Assembly (NCBI GenBank): GCA_027422505.1
Contig: JAPQWV010000005.1
Coordinates: 15,506,001 to 15,570,000, forward strand
From: Craterostigma plantagineum
Taxonomy: Eukaryota; Streptophyta; Magnoliopsida; Lamiales; Linderniaceae
DNA length: 64,000 nucleotides
Reading direction: 5' to 3'
In this document: piece by piece, positions 11,318 through 23,074 of the stretch
Layout of the letters: each line of letters begins with the position of its first letter
Numbering within the stretch: position 1 is the first letter of the stretch
Notes under the pieces: model-generated
What the model was told of the DNA's origin: nothing
Databases searched by the model: none
Seen by the model: the letters and a program-made list of their open reading frames with translations, nothing else
Position numbers and translations under genes: made by a program

Positions 11318-11940
11318 GTAAAGGAGTTGGATTCCTGTCTTCTATCATGCTCGAGACAAAGGGGTGGTACATTCCGTGCGATTTGAGCATTAGTTGATAG
11401 GTCACACTTAGGCAGTTATACCCAATAAGCAGGGTTAGCCGTGAGGGTCAATGACTGAGACAAAGATAGTTGAAACTCTTATTGGATAAGTTCACGTTTG
11501 ACGTGACTTCGATAAGATTAAATGAGCCAAATATTGCGTTAAAGGCTGAGGCGAATCTAGTTGAGTCGGGGACATCAACTCCAGAAACTTCCAATGATGT
11601 TTCCGAAACTCTTCTCGGGAGGATAGTGTTTTCGAGAAAAATAGTGAGAGTCAAGCGAAATGAAAAGTCCTTGTTTGCGCTTGATGAATGATAAGATAAA
11701 CCTAATTAGATCTTTATTTTCTGCAGCTTTACGTTTCTCCCTATTTACTGCGATGACGAACATTATTACTATGCTGCTTATGCCGGGTTGACTGGTTCCG
11801 TAACCGGGCAACATATGCCAAGTGGAAGATTGACGAGCCAAAGGTCAAGGGCTATATACTTCATTCCATGAGCAATGAGTTGCAGTGCACTCACTCGGAA
11901 ATGGAAGTGGGCGCCATTTTGCTTCATTTGATTGAGCTTT

Positions 11941-12775
11941 TTGGCGAACATTCCAGGAGTGCTCACTATTCCCTCACGGAGCAACTATTTCATTGCAAAA
12001 TGGCTGAGGGTAGTGACGTCGGAGAGCATGTGCTCAAGATGATCGATTGGATCGAAAGACTCGAGGCACTGGACTTTATCATGGATAATTAGCTCCAGAA
12101 CGATCTGATACTTTAGTCGCTCCCACCTTCCTTTAATTCGTTCATTGTGAACTTTAATCTGAATAAGGCCGAGATGACGTTGACTGGGTTGATGAACCAG
12201 TAGTCGGCGGTGCAAACTCAGATGAAGAAGGTGAAAGAAAAGGAAGTTGTTCTTGTCGCAAATGCTAAGACTCGAGGGTCGAGTAGAAAGGAAAATTTGG
12301 ACAAGCCCACTATGCTCTTGGCGAACAGTCCAGGAGTGCTTGCTATTCCCTCGGAGCAACTATTTCATTGCAAAATGGCTGAGGATAGTGACGAATTGCT
12401 CATTCAATGAGCATTCTCAATATTATGCCTTGAAGAGGACTCGAACCTCCACGCTCTTTAGCACGAGATTTTGAGTCTCGCGTGTCGGAGAGCATGTGCG
12501 ATGATCGATTGGATCGAAAGACTCGAGGCACTGGACTTTATCATGGATAATGAGCTCCAGAACGATCTGATACTTTAGACGCTCCCACCTTCCTTCAATT
12601 CGTTCTTTGTGAACTTTAATCTGAACAAGGCCGAGATGCGTTGACTGGGTTGTTGAACCAGTAGTCGGCGGTGCAAACTCAGATGAAGAAGGTGAAAGGA
12701 AAGGAAGTTGTTCTTGTCGCGAAAGTTAAGACTCGAGGGTTGAGTAGAAAGAAAATTTTGGACAAGCCCACTAAG
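11941..12775 (+). repeat. Tandem duplication inside Copia-2 gag
   Basis: 11941-12317 is repeated at 12318-12775. Both copies start TTGGCGAACA and run to ACAAGCCCACTA. The second copy is longer only because of the plastid insert at 12393-12486; without it the units are about 365-377 bp. The copies differ at scattered bases, so the duplication is not recent. Confidence 0.88.
12393..12486 (-). tRNA. trnL-CAA: Plastid DNA insert with truncated trnL-CAA (non-functional)
   Basis: On the minus strand 12486-12426 reads as the 3' three quarters of chloroplast tRNA-Leu(CAA): anticodon stem-loop with CAA, the variable arm, the T-loop GGTTCGAGTCC and the acceptor strand ending AAGGCA. It continues into the plastid downstream flank (about 33 bp). 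The 5' acceptor strand and D-arm are missing, so no tRNA can fold. The insert interrupts the gag repeat at a site that is uninterrupted in the first repeat copy (AGTGACG/TCGGAGAG near 12015-12025). It is a nuclear plastid DNA insertion (NUPT). Confidence 0.87.
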
Positions 12776-12906
12776 CCCAAAGGATGACTTTCGAAAGGCA
12801 AGGCCAAGAAGAACGTGTTCAAAGGCGCCATGCCGACGGACAAATGCCTTCACTGCAATGAGCTTGGCCATTGGAAGAGCGATTGCCCAAAGCTAGCCGC
12901 CTCAGG

Positions 12907-13279
12907 TAAAGAACTTTACGTTTCAGAAACTAATTATTCTATGACAGTATATTCCGCTTCGTGGATCTTAGCCTTGGGAGCTAGTGCTCACATCTGTGTT
13001 TCGAACCAGGGTCTGGAACGGAGTAGGAAGCTGGCGAACCGAGAGATCATGATCAACGTAGGAAGCGGACATAGTGTATCGGCGACCCACATTGGATCAA
13101 GAACTCTCGTTTTATCTACTAGACATAGTTTACTGCTTTCCGATTGTTTAGTTTTGCCCAAGGGGCTTAGGAATATTGTTTCTATTCCCGTTTTGAGCGC
13201 GGTTACGAGTTCCATTTTACAAATAATATATGCAATATTTATTTTGGAAATAATTGCGTCGGAAGTGCAAGTTTACTGA
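12907..13279 (+). pseudogene. Copia-2 protease, catalytic residue lost
   Basis: Just after the zinc knuckle comes the aspartic protease region. The usual Copia motif is W-I-L-D-S/T-G-A-S-x-H; here it reads WILALGASAHIC, so the catalytic Asp and the residue after it are changed. Later parts (VGSGHSV, VLPKGLRNIVSI) fit the Copia protease fold. The frame ends at 13279 and the integrase frame restarts downstream. The enzyme would be inactive. Confidence 0.75.
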
Positions 13280-14205
13280 ATGGATTATATTATCTAAACG
13301 TCGAAGATAAACCAAAAACTGTGAATACAATCACCAACAAACGAAAATTGGAGTCGAACTCGAGACTGCTGTGGCATTTTCGACTCGGTCACGCTGGATA
13401 ACAGAAGATTCTCGAGTTGGAGAAAACCGGCATTATAAAGCCGCTTGGGTCTGATCCCTATCCGACTTGCGAGTCTTGTATCCTTGGAAAGATGACCAAG
13501 TCGCCCTTCACATGGACTTTTGCAAGAGCCGCAGAACTTCTCGGTTTGATCCACACAGATGTTTGCGGACCGTTCGGGGTAGCCGCTTGCGGTGACTTCC
13601 ACTATTTCGTTAACTTCACTGATGATCACTCTCCCTTCGGCAAGGTGTATCTCATGAAGCACAAGTTTGATACTTTTGAATGATTCAAAGAGTATAAGGC
13701 TTTGGTGGAAAATCAGACTGGAAAGAGCCTCGAGTTTGACAAGTTCTTGAAAGAGAACAGAATCATTTCACGGATGGCACCGCCCGGAACACCGCAGTTG
13801 AACGGTGTGTCCGAATGCAGGAATCAAACTCTGTTGGGTAAGGTTCGATCTATGCTGAGCTATACAGACCTACCCATATCATTGTGGTGTCATGCCATGT
13901 TGACAGCGGCACACATTCTGAATAGATGTCCTACAAAGTCTATCGATTGTATTCCATATCAGATATGGAGAGGACGAAGACCGAGCTTGAATCACATTAG
14001 AGTTTGGAGTTGCCCGGCATTCGTGAAAAAGCTCAAGACAGATAAACTGGAATCCAAGGCTGTGAAAGGACGTTTTGTCGGATATCCTGAGGATTCCATG
14101 GGATACCAATTTTACTTCCACGACAATCAGAGAATCGTTGTAGCCCTTCAGGCTCACTTTCTCGTGAAGAGTTCGTTCGAGAAGGTGGAGCGGGTCGCGA
14201 AGTAA
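13280..14205 (+). pseudogene. Copia-2 integrase, internal deletion
   Basis: The zinc-binding N-terminal region ends with CESCILGKM. The core follows with the first catalytic Asp in LIHTDVCGPF. A stop lies at about 13681-13683, and just after 13702 the reading jumps from TGKSLEF straight to DKFLKEN, so the segment that normally holds the second catalytic Asp (RSDRGGEY-like) is deleted. The Glu region is GVSECRNQTLL. The C-terminal region (KLKTDKLESKAVKGRFVGYP) is still readable. The enzyme is not functional. Confidence 0.85.
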
Positions 14206-14355
14206 CTCTTGGAGAGTCGTCAGAAGCACTTTCACAAACTCCAATGTCAGATGGCACCGTAGAGCAGTCCGAGACGCAACCTGAGTTGCGCAGGTCGAGT
14301 AGAGTATCTCGCCAGCCTGAGAGATACGGGATTCATCGAGCACGAGGTTGCTGCG

Positions 14356-15578
14356 ATGGAAGGGAACGTCAGAGACGATCCCACTACCTATGACCAGGCA
14401 ATCAGGGATAGAGATTCGGAAAAATGGCTTATAGTTATGCAAACCGAAATGGATTCTATGCACGAAAACCAAGTATGGACGCTAGTAGACCTCCCAGATG
14501 GTTTTAGACCCATTGGGTGTAAATGGATCTACAAGAGAAAGATTGGATCTGACGGATTGGTTGACACGTACAAAGCTAGGCTTGTGGCGAAAGGGTACAG
14601 TCAAAAAGAGGGCATTGACTATGAGGAGACCTTTTCGCCTGTCGCTATGATGAAGTCCATTCGTACAATAGCTGCACACTATGACTATGAGATCTGGCAG
14701 ATGGATGTGAAAACTGCGTTCGTAAATTGATACCTCAAGGAGGAAATATATATGGAGCAGCCCAAGGGTTTTACATCGCAAGGAGATGCTCATAAGGTGT
14801 GCAAATTGAACAAGTCCATTTATGGACTTAAACAAGCCTCCAGAAGTTGGAATCTTCGGTTCGATGAAGTTGTTAAGGGCCATGGATTCTTGAAGAACGA
14901 AGACGAACCTTGCGTCTACAACAAAAGCAGTGGGAGCAAAATATATTTCCTCGTATTGTACGTGGATGACATCCTTTTGATAGGAAATGATATTGGAATG
15001 CTATCGATGGTGAAAGTGTGGCTTTCGACCGAATTCTCCATGAAAGACTTGGGAGAAGCTACCTACATCTTGGTGGTATTCGCCTTTATAGAGATCGAGC
15101 GAATCGTATGTTAGGACTCTCCCAGACCCTTTACTTAGAGAAGGTCCTGAAGCTATATAATATGGACAACTCTAAGAAAGGGTTCCTGCCTATGCGACAT
15201 GGGATTCACCTTTCCAAGGCTTTGAGCCCTCAAAGTGAGTTGGAGCGGAAAGAGATGAATGGAATCCACCATGCATCCGCAGTGGGTAGCTTGATGTACG
15301 CGATGCTTTGCACGCGACCTGACTTGGCGTACGCTGTGAGTATAGTCAGTCGGTTTCAGGCTGACCCTGGTAAGGAACATTGGACATCAGTCAAGACTAT
15401 CCTCAAGTACCTCAGACGGACTAAGGATATGATGCTGGTCTTTGGTAATGGAGAATTGGAAGTGGAAGGGTATACGGATTCGGATTTCCAGTCTGACGTA
15501 GATGACCGAAAATCCACTTCAGGATTCATCTTTACGCTCAACGGTGGAGCAGTGTCTTGGAAAAGTTCCAAACAGAGC
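14356..15578 (+). pseudogene. Copia-2 reverse transcriptase and RNase H, truncated
   Basis: RT motifs are present in order: [51 protein letters not shown] and LYVDDILL (about 14958). A TGA replaces a sense codon right after KTAFVN (14728-14730) and a frameshift lies near 15070. RNase H begins with GYTDSDF and ends at WKSSKQS, where the Sirevirus-like LTR starts at 15579. The rest of RNase H and the 3' LTR of Copia-2 are not in the window. Confidence 0.9.
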
Positions 15579-17095
15579 TGTTGACCTTTTTGGTCCATGA
15601 GCGTTAGAGAGTTTTGATGAACGATGTAATTGTAATGACGTTAGGTCTATAAATTATGCAATTCGATTTGTGATCAATATAACGTCTAAGTTCATGATAA
15701 TATTCGACCATTCATTATATATGAGCTAAAATTGATTAAATTGTTGAATATTTGATTCACATGTGATTCTGTGATTATATGGTGAAACTAGGTGATCACA
15801 TGTTATAGACAGCCCATGTGATAGGAAATATCGTTCTGTGCTATATATGGAAATAATGCATGAGATATCCTGCTGAGTTATATATGGAAAAATTGCTGTT
15901 TATATATGGAAAGTGATGTATCTGTTGAAAATCAGTTATTCCTGGACGAAAATCACATATACGATTCTTTGCATGCTTTTCACTGAATTTAATGTGCAAT
16001 ATTTAATTGATATCTTTCCTTATGCTGATTGGAATATTATATTTAGGAAAGATTTGATTAGATTGACTTTGTGGATAAGATGCTATGTGCTCAAAACGGA
16101 TGTGATCTCTGAAATATGGAAAGTTGTGGTATGACAGTTTGAATCGTGATAGATGTGATCTGATCTGATATTATGTGCTAAACATGGAAAATATGTTGAT
16201 CGGATACTGAGTGCTAAATATGGAATAGATATAATGCTATCTCGTATGCTATACATGGAAAGTAATCTGGATTGACTTATTCTATAAACTGATAGCAGGG
16301 AATCACATATGGAAAGTTCTGATATGGTAAATATATGCGAAATGATTGAATATGCTTGAGAACTAATCTGAGTCTTTATATGGAATATTCATGCTTAAAT
16401 GAGCTTTTATATGGAATTATCATGCATTAATGAGCTAATGACCGTTGTGAATGTTGATTATGAGCATGATCTACATGGCATGTTGACTACTCGAAAATTG
16501 CATGGACTATGTACTTGATTTGGTGATTAATACTTGATCTGATTTTCCATGTAAAGTGTTAAGTGAAAAGGTTTATATATTAGCAGCACTTCATACGTGA
16601 GCAATACCAAGGAGGCAAGGTCGACGTTTACGCACACGGGATGGGAAGGACGAGTTCCGGGGCCCTTCGGTAGCGAGCTGTGTTTGTCGAGATCAGAAGA
16701 TTCCGAGGAACGAAACTCGGCGTGTGGTAACCTAGTGTGGCTAGTGTTCGACTTGTTTCGGTTGTGTATTGGGCTAATCAATCAGTTTTGTATTCAGCTA
16801 CAGTGCATTATAGTGATTGGTTAAACTCTTGGGGAGCAAACCCCAAGGAGAGGAGTAAACCCCAGTTGGGAATATAACCTCTATAAAATCCTGTCTCGCA
16901 TTTACTTTTCAGTTATTTCTTTATCGCTGTGAGACAGACCCGACACACATTCGACGTAACTAGGATATATCAAGCATACTCATCACAAGCATCAGTAGGC
17001 ATCTCTAAGTCACTACATACTAGAATTGTGAAAAGAAGAAGCACAAAATTTTATCAGCCTAATTCACCCCCCTCTTAGGCATGTTTTTATCTTCA
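15579..17095 (+). mobile_element. 5' LTR of Sirevirus-like element A (1517 bp)
   Basis: It begins TGTTGACCTTTTTGGTCC and ends TATCTTCA before a primer-binding-like site. Further copies start at 23075, 25665 and, inverted, 52073. Compared with those, this copy lacks about 203 bp just downstream of the TATA box (equivalent to 26685-26887). The five bases before it are AGAGC, inside Copia-2 RNase H. Confidence 0.9.
16571..16580 (+). promoter_or_regulatory. Putative TATA box in the element A LTR
   Basis: GTTTATATAT is conserved in all copies of this LTR (also near 24079 and 26661) at the same place, about 1 kb into the LTR. It is the best candidate for the start of the R region and for transcription of the element. 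The call rests on sequence and conservation only. Confidence 0.5.
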
Positions 17096-17096
17096 T

Positions 17097-17112
17097 TTGA
17101 TATCAGATCGGG
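17097..17112 (+). other. Primer-binding-like site of element A
   Basis: TTGATATCAGATCGGG follows the LTR end. It matches the tRNA-Met-type site TTGGTATCAGAGC with a few changes, and the gag start codon lies 43 bp downstream at 17155. Confidence 0.65.
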
Positions 17113-17154
17113 TTACTCAAACGACGGGCCTAACAAGCCTGAGTTAAAGATCTA

Positions 17155-18305
17155 ATGGCTTCTTCGAGTTTTGATATTTTTGCAGAGGGACAATCCCATT
17201 CTAGGCCAACACTCTTCGATGGAACCAACTACGCCATATGGAAAAACCGGATAAAGGAATTCCTGCTCGCTACTGACTATGATCTGTGGGATATCATCAC
17301 AACTGGACCTTACACTCCTAAGAAGGCAGATGGAACTCCAAAGAAAGGTTCTGACTACGATGCAACAGACAAGCGAGGAATCTCCTTGAATGCCAAAGCA
17401 AAGAACATGATCGCCTGCGCGCTTACAAGAGAAGAATCAATTGTGCGTGTTCATGCAAATCTGCCAGAGATATGTGGGACATGCTTCAAGTCACACATGA
17501 GGGAACCACTCGAGTTGTACAAGAAAGAATAGCCCTCTTAACTCACCAATACGAGCTGTTCAAAATGGAGGACAACGAGACTATAAGCCACATGTACGCG
17601 AGATTCACAAACATCATCAATCAAATGTTCTCGTTGGGAAAGAAAATACCGGACGGTGAGAAGGTGCAAAAAATACTGAGATCTCTTCCAAGAGAATGGA
17701 ATCCCAAAGTAACTGTAATCTATGAAGCGAAGGACTTGGATGAACTTTCCGTCTCAGAACTTATCGGATCTCTGACCACCTACGAGATGACTCAGATCTC
17801 CATCAAAGAGAAACCACCAGTCCGAAATCAACCAAATATTGCCTTCAACACCGAACAAGAGAACGATTCTGAGGGCGAAGAAGAAACTGCGGAAGACATA
17901 CTGGAGCAGATTGCCATGCTGACCAGAAAATTTGAAAAGTCTCGGCTGAGAAGAAAGTTCAAAGGGAACTCGAAGTTCCAACATAGGAACAATGGAATAT
18001 CTTCATCCGGGAACAATGTGCAGAAATGCTTCAAGTGCAACAAGCCAGGCCACTTCGCCTCAAACTGCCCGATGGAAAATGGTGACAAAATGATAAAGAA
18101 GGAGAAAGCCATGATCACCAACTGGGAAGAGGCCGGAAGTGAAGAGGAGGAAGAACTCGCCTACATGGCCGATGATGATGATCAAGTATCTTCTTCATCC
18201 ACTATTAAGAAAATACTCTTTCTAAATGAATTATATGCTAGGAAAGATGAATCTCATGATAATGCTTCCTCAGTCCCTGAAGTAGATGAAAAAAGAGATG
18301 TTTGA
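17155..18305 (+). pseudogene. gag: Element A gag, one frameshift
   Basis: The ATG at 17155 opens a typical Copia Gag start (LFDGTNYAIWKNRIKEFL). The frame shifts near 17470 (from the 125-codon frame into the frame ending at 18305). The capsid region follows (ERIALLTHQYELFKM; RSLPREWNPKVTVIYEAKDL), then the zinc knuckle CFKCNKPGHFASNCP (near 18028-18072) and an acidic tail. Only one lesion separates it from a full frame, so gag decayed less than the pol gene downstream. Confidence 0.88.
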
Positions 18306-18932
18306 AATAATCAAAACGCATAAAGAAGGATTAAGTCGCTCAACTACAAGTAAAGAGTCTGGTTAGGCAACGAGATGACGTAGCTAGAGAGAAGCACCAA
18401 ACGGATCTAGAAAATGAACGCTTGAGAGTCGAGCTAGAAACCATTAATGTCTGTTCTTAAGAAATCCTTAGAAGGAAAAGCACGTACTGTTCATAGACTT
18501 CTTGAAAGAAAACAAAATCTTGATATGTTACTTAGTATTCCTAGAAATGTTGGGAAATCAGGGATAGGATATTCCACGACACATGAACATGATGCACCTC
18601 CACAAAATGTAAGGAAACCTAAATGTTTTTCATGTGGCTGTCATGGTCATTATGCTAACCACTATTTTTTGAAGAGAGGTGATAAATCTAGATATGTCTG
18701 GAGGCCAAAGAAGGTTCATGAAGTCTCTAACACTGGCCAACCTGTGTTTGAGAGATCACAGTCTGTGACACATGATATATCACGTGTTAACAAGAGTTAC
18801 TTTGCTGCTAACCTTTTAGGACCCAATAAAAGTTGGGCACCTCAGAAAAGAATTGATTCATGCAGGTACAAAGAAGAAAATCCAACAAGAAAAACAAGTG
18901 GTATCTCGACAGTGGGTGTTCCCACCATATGA
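18306..18932 (+). pseudogene. Element A gag-pol linker with second zinc knuckle, broken
   Basis: After a stop at 18303-18305 the sequence continues in broken frames. Readable parts are a charged helical stretch (about 18340-18440) and, from 18447, LEGKARTVHRLLERKQNLD followed by CFSCGCHGHYANHYF. The last is a zinc knuckle with the final Cys replaced. This order (first knuckle, coiled region, second knuckle, KVWVPK-like segment) is common in plant Sirevirus-type gag regions. Confidence 0.65.
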
Positions 18933-19177
18933 CAGGTGATATCAGTAAGTTTGTGTCGGTGAAAGCGTATGACGGAGGATATGTCTCTTACGCCGACAAC
19001 ACAAAAACTAAGTTTATTGGAGTTGGAACTATCGGTAACACTTTACATACTACTATATATGACGTATGGTTAGTTAAGAATCTATAGCATAACTTATTTA
19101 GCATTAGTCAATTATGTGATAAAAGTCATACAGTAACTTTCGAAAGTGATAAGTGTGTTGTTAGAAATGATAATAAA
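18860..19177 (+). pseudogene. Element A protease
   Basis: The aspartic protease motif is [13 protein letters not shown], with the catalytic D-S-G intact. A TAG at 19085-19087 ends the frame after IYDVWLVKNL, and the remaining part (HNLFSISQLCDKSHTVTF) is readable behind it in the same region. Confidence 0.8.
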
Positions 19178-19984
19178 GTGTTATTTAGTGCATCTAGGAA
19201 TAGAAATATCTACTGCATTACTCTTGATGATATCACTGACCAGAATGTCAAGTGCTTAACAGTTACACAAGATAACACCTGGTTATGGCACAGACGCTTA
19301 GGACATGCTAACATGGAACTACTGTTTCTTATTACAAGCAATGCACTGGTACGAGGTGTTCCTGACATAAAGTTCATCAAGGACAAAACATGCAAGGCGT
19401 GTCAAATGGGTAAGCAGACCAAGACATCGTTCAAAGCAAAGGATGTGATATCCACATCCAGACCTACTGCTTCATCTCGACCTTTTTGGTCCTGTTCAGA
19501 TGATGTCTCTGCGAGGTAAAAGATTTGTCTTTGTCATTGTCGATGATTATTCCAGGTATGCATGGGTGATATTCCTTGCATATAAGAATGAGGCACTAGA
19601 TAACTTTGCATCACTAGTGAAGAGACTAGAAAATGAAAAAGAAATAAATCTGTGTAGGATACGTAGTGATAACGGATTGGAATTTAATAGTAAATCATTT
19701 GCATCATTCTGTGATCAATATGTAGTCATAACTTCTCTGCCCCTATAACTCCCCAACAGAACGGCGTAGTTGAACGGAAAAATAGTGTTACAGGAAATGG
19801 CTAGATCTATGTTACATGAGTATGATATTCCTAAACAGTACTGGGCGGAAGTTGTTAGTACAGCCTGTTATGTGTCAAATCGCGCGTTCCTTAGGCCGAT
19901 TTAAAGAAAACATCTTATGAAATCTGGCATGGTAAAACTCCAAATATAGGTCACTTTCGTGTATTTGGATGTAAATGTTTTATC
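19178..19984 (+). pseudogene. Element A integrase, broken
   Basis: The zinc-binding domain (WLWHRRLGHAN and CKACQMGKQTK) is in one frame to 19519. The core follows in another frame from 19500 (VDDYSRYAWVIF, then RIRSDNGLEF with the second Asp) and stops at 19748. The Glu region ([10 protein letters not shown]) is readable just after the stop near 19755-19790, again frameshifted. The protein cannot be made as a single chain. Confidence 0.85.
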
Positions 19985-21939
19985 TTGAATGATAGAGATG
20001 AGAGAGGAAAACTTGACTCTAAGGTAGATGAAGGGATATTCCTTGGTTACAATCTTCACTCTAAGGCCTATCGTGTTTATAATAAAAGAAAGACGTCTGT
20101 TCAGGAATCCATACATGTTACCTTTGATGAGGTACCTAACGCAGATGCTACTGATGAGGAAGGTATAGATTTACCTTGTGCAGAATTGCAGGATACTAAA
20201 GACAGTGAGGAAGATATTCCAAAAGACAAAAATATTGAGACACTGGAACCAGAAGCTGATGAACAGCAACGCAGAAAATGGAAACATGCTTCCAGTCATC
20301 CAACAGATCAAGTGATAAGGAATATCACATCTGGAATTAAAACTCGAGCTACTGCACGAAATCAGGATACGGAGGAATCCCATGATGTACTGCTTTCAAT
20401 GATGGAACCAAAGACGGTCCATGAAGCTCTAGACGATATATCTTACGTCTCTGCCATGGAAGATGAGCTATTTCAGTTCGAAAAGAGCCAAGTGTGGACA
20501 CTCGTAGAGAGACCGGACGAAAAGTCCATCATAGGAACCAAATGGGTTCCGCAACAAACTCGATGAACACGGTAATATCACCAGAAACAAAGCGAGGTTA
20601 GTTGCAAAAGGTTATTCCCAGGAGGAAGGTATTTATTTCGATGAAACTTTTGCTCCGGTAGCTAGATTGAAGTCTATACGTTTCTTACTTGCATATGCGT
20701 GCTTTAAACGTTTTAAACTTTTTCAAATGGACGTAAAAAGTGCACTTTTAAATGGCTTTATAAATGAGGAAGTTTATGTAGAACAAGCACCGGGTTTCGC
20801 TAGAGAAGACTTTCCAAATCATGATTTTAAATTGAAGAAAGCATTATATGGTTTAAAGCAGGCTCCTAGGGCATGGTATGAAAGATTAAGTAAGTTTCTA
20901 TGTGACATAGGATTTTTTACTGGAACTAGTGATAACACACTGTTTATTAAGTATGAAGGTGATCACATGATACTGGTCCAAATCTACGTTGATGATATCA
21001 TATTTGGAAGTACTAATATCCTTCTTTGCGAGGAATTCTCTATGCAGAAGGAATTTGAGATGAGCTTGATGGGTGAGCTGAACTACTTTCTCAGGTTGCA
21101 AATAAAGCAACTTGATAATGGAACCTTTGTATCCCAGACGAAGTACAGCAAGGAATTACTGACTAAATTCGGGATGAGTGATTCCGAAGCAATTTCCACC
21201 CCTATGCATCAGACCACCAAAATAGACTGTGACGAATCAGGTACACCAGTTGATCAAACAGAATATAGAGGTATGATCGGAAGCCTTCTTTACATAACTG
21301 CTAGTCGCCCTGATATCATGTTTGTTATTGGTATGTGTTCGAGATATCAGTCTGACCCTAGGGAATCTCACTTGACAGCAGTCAAGCGTATACTTAGATA
21401 TATCAAGGGTACTGTTAATTTTTGGTCTGTGGTACTCTTATACGGATGGCTTCCCATTAATGGGATATTCCGATGCCGACTATGCTGGCTGTAGGGAAAG
21501 GAAAAGTACTAGCGGAACTTGCCAATTACTTGGAAATTCCCTGGTAACTTGGTCTAGTAGAAAGCAAAATGCTGTCGCCCTCTCCACAACCGAAGGTGAA
21601 TATATAGCCTTAGGAAATTGTTGTCAACAAGTTCTTTGGATGAAACAAACCCTTAGTGATTTTGGGTTAGGTTATGACAAAATTCCTATTCTATGTGATA
21701 GCACTAGTGCCATTAGTATTACTAAGAATCCCGTGCATCATTCTCGTACTAAGCATATAGAGGTTAAACATCATTTTATACGAGACCATGTTCAGAAGGG
21801 GAATATCAGTGTGGAATTTGTAGGAACAAATGATCAGCTTGCTGATATCTTCACGAAACCTCTAATTGAGGCAAGATTTTGCGACATCCGTGATCGATTG
21901 GGTATCATCGAGCTAAATAAGGTTAGTAAATCTGCCTAA
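19985..21939 (+). pseudogene. Element A reverse transcriptase and RNase H, two frameshifts
   Basis: 19985-20566 covers the integrase C-terminal region, the variable linker (HPTDQVI) and the RT start (SQVWTLVERPDEKSIIGTKW). A frameshift near 20560 leads to 20667-21494, with [27 protein letters not shown] and the catalytic [10 protein letters not shown] (about 20985-21010). A second frameshift near 21420-21460 leads to RNase H (YSDADYAGCRERKSTSG ... [24 protein letters not shown]), which ends at 21939. The RT active site is intact. Confidence 0.9.
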
Positions 21940-23074
21940 TTCTGCCATTTACTCTAGGATATGCTATATTAGGTAAAAATTCGTAGTTATCTTAATCTAG
22001 GACATTCTTTCAGCCCTCGATTATTTTCGGATCTTATAAATCTTATCATTTGATCTTATTTTAGGAAAAGATTCATAGTTATCCGATTTTAAGATCTTTC
22101 TTAGACATCTATATTATTTTCGAAATTTCAGATCTCCAAATCTTTCTTTAGAACTGTGATTATGTTATTTTTGGAAGAAATTCCCAATAATCCTATTTTG
22201 AGATACTCCTTTCAGCCCCTAGATTGTTTTAGAAATTTCGGATCCTTTAGATCTTATCTTAGAGTGTGATTATATTAGGAAAAAATTCGTTATTATCCTA
22301 CCTTGAAATCTTTTTTTTTTTCAGCCCCTAGATTGTTCAGAGATTTCTATTTATGCTCTAAGTGGAACATTGAATTTGTGTTCTGGACATTTGGAATAAC
22401 CTCATAGACAGGGGGAGCAAACTAATGTAGCTTGGTAAAATTTCTGAACTTCACTAATATGTTTGCTCTGATGCTTGAACGCTTTACATGGAATATTTGC
22501 ATAAATGATATGGAATATGTGCACTCACGAATGGAATAGCTGCATTTTTTATATATCTGTAATTCTCTTATGCGATGCTTGATATGATGCTCTGATCCTA
22601 TGATATATTCTGATACCTTTACACTGCGATGCTTTATATTTTACCCTGAAACAGGGGTGCTCTGATACTTATCTGCACCTATTAACTTTTGTGAAATATC
22701 TTGATAAGTGATATGTGCCTGCTGCGATGATTATCTGTTGCTTGAATCATGCTTAGAAAATGCGCACTTAGGCAGGGGCACACTTACGGGTAATGTAAAA
22801 TTTTGCATTCGCGATATATCGTTAAGTATGCTATGAAATATCTGCACTTAGACAGGGGGAGAAAATTCATTCACGATATATCTCAGCATGTCATATAGAT
22901 AACTGCACTTAGGCAGGGGGAGCAAATATGTATCATCTGTAACTAGGAAATATCATATGCTCTGTTTTATGATTATGGAACACTTAGACATATGCGCTAG
23001 GACTTGCATGATCGAATATGCTTACATGCTTCCGTGCTGCATCAATTACATGTCATCATCAAAAAGGGGGAGAA
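21940..23074 (+). mobile_element. 3' untranslated region of element A with GGGGGAG motifs and PPT
   Basis: No ORF is visible. GGGGGAG occurs at 22411-22417, 22855-22861, 22916-22922 and 23066-23072, and a degenerate copy (GGCAGGGGCA) at 22771-22780. The last one is the polypurine tract next to the LTR at 23075. Repeated PPT-like motifs before the true PPT are a described feature of Sireviruses, which supports the assignment. Confidence 0.8.

Larger units (their letters stand above)
11470..12906 (+). pseudogene. gag: Copia-2 gag, decayed
   Basis: Gag forms the capsid that packages the RNA. The frame can be followed from about 11470 (DVTSIRLNEPN, a typical Copia gag start), through a capsid-like region (about 11800-12090), to the zinc knuckle CLHCNELGHWKSDCP (12844-12888), a CX2CX4HX4C nucleic-acid-binding motif. 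It is interrupted by several stops, by frameshifts, by a tandem duplication (11941-12775) and by a plastid DNA insert (12393-12486). It cannot make a normal Gag. Protease sequence follows without a gap. Confidence 0.85.

Noticed and set aside
12426..12486. A functional tRNA-Leu gene
   Set aside because: The 5' acceptor strand and D-arm are missing, so the cloverleaf cannot form.
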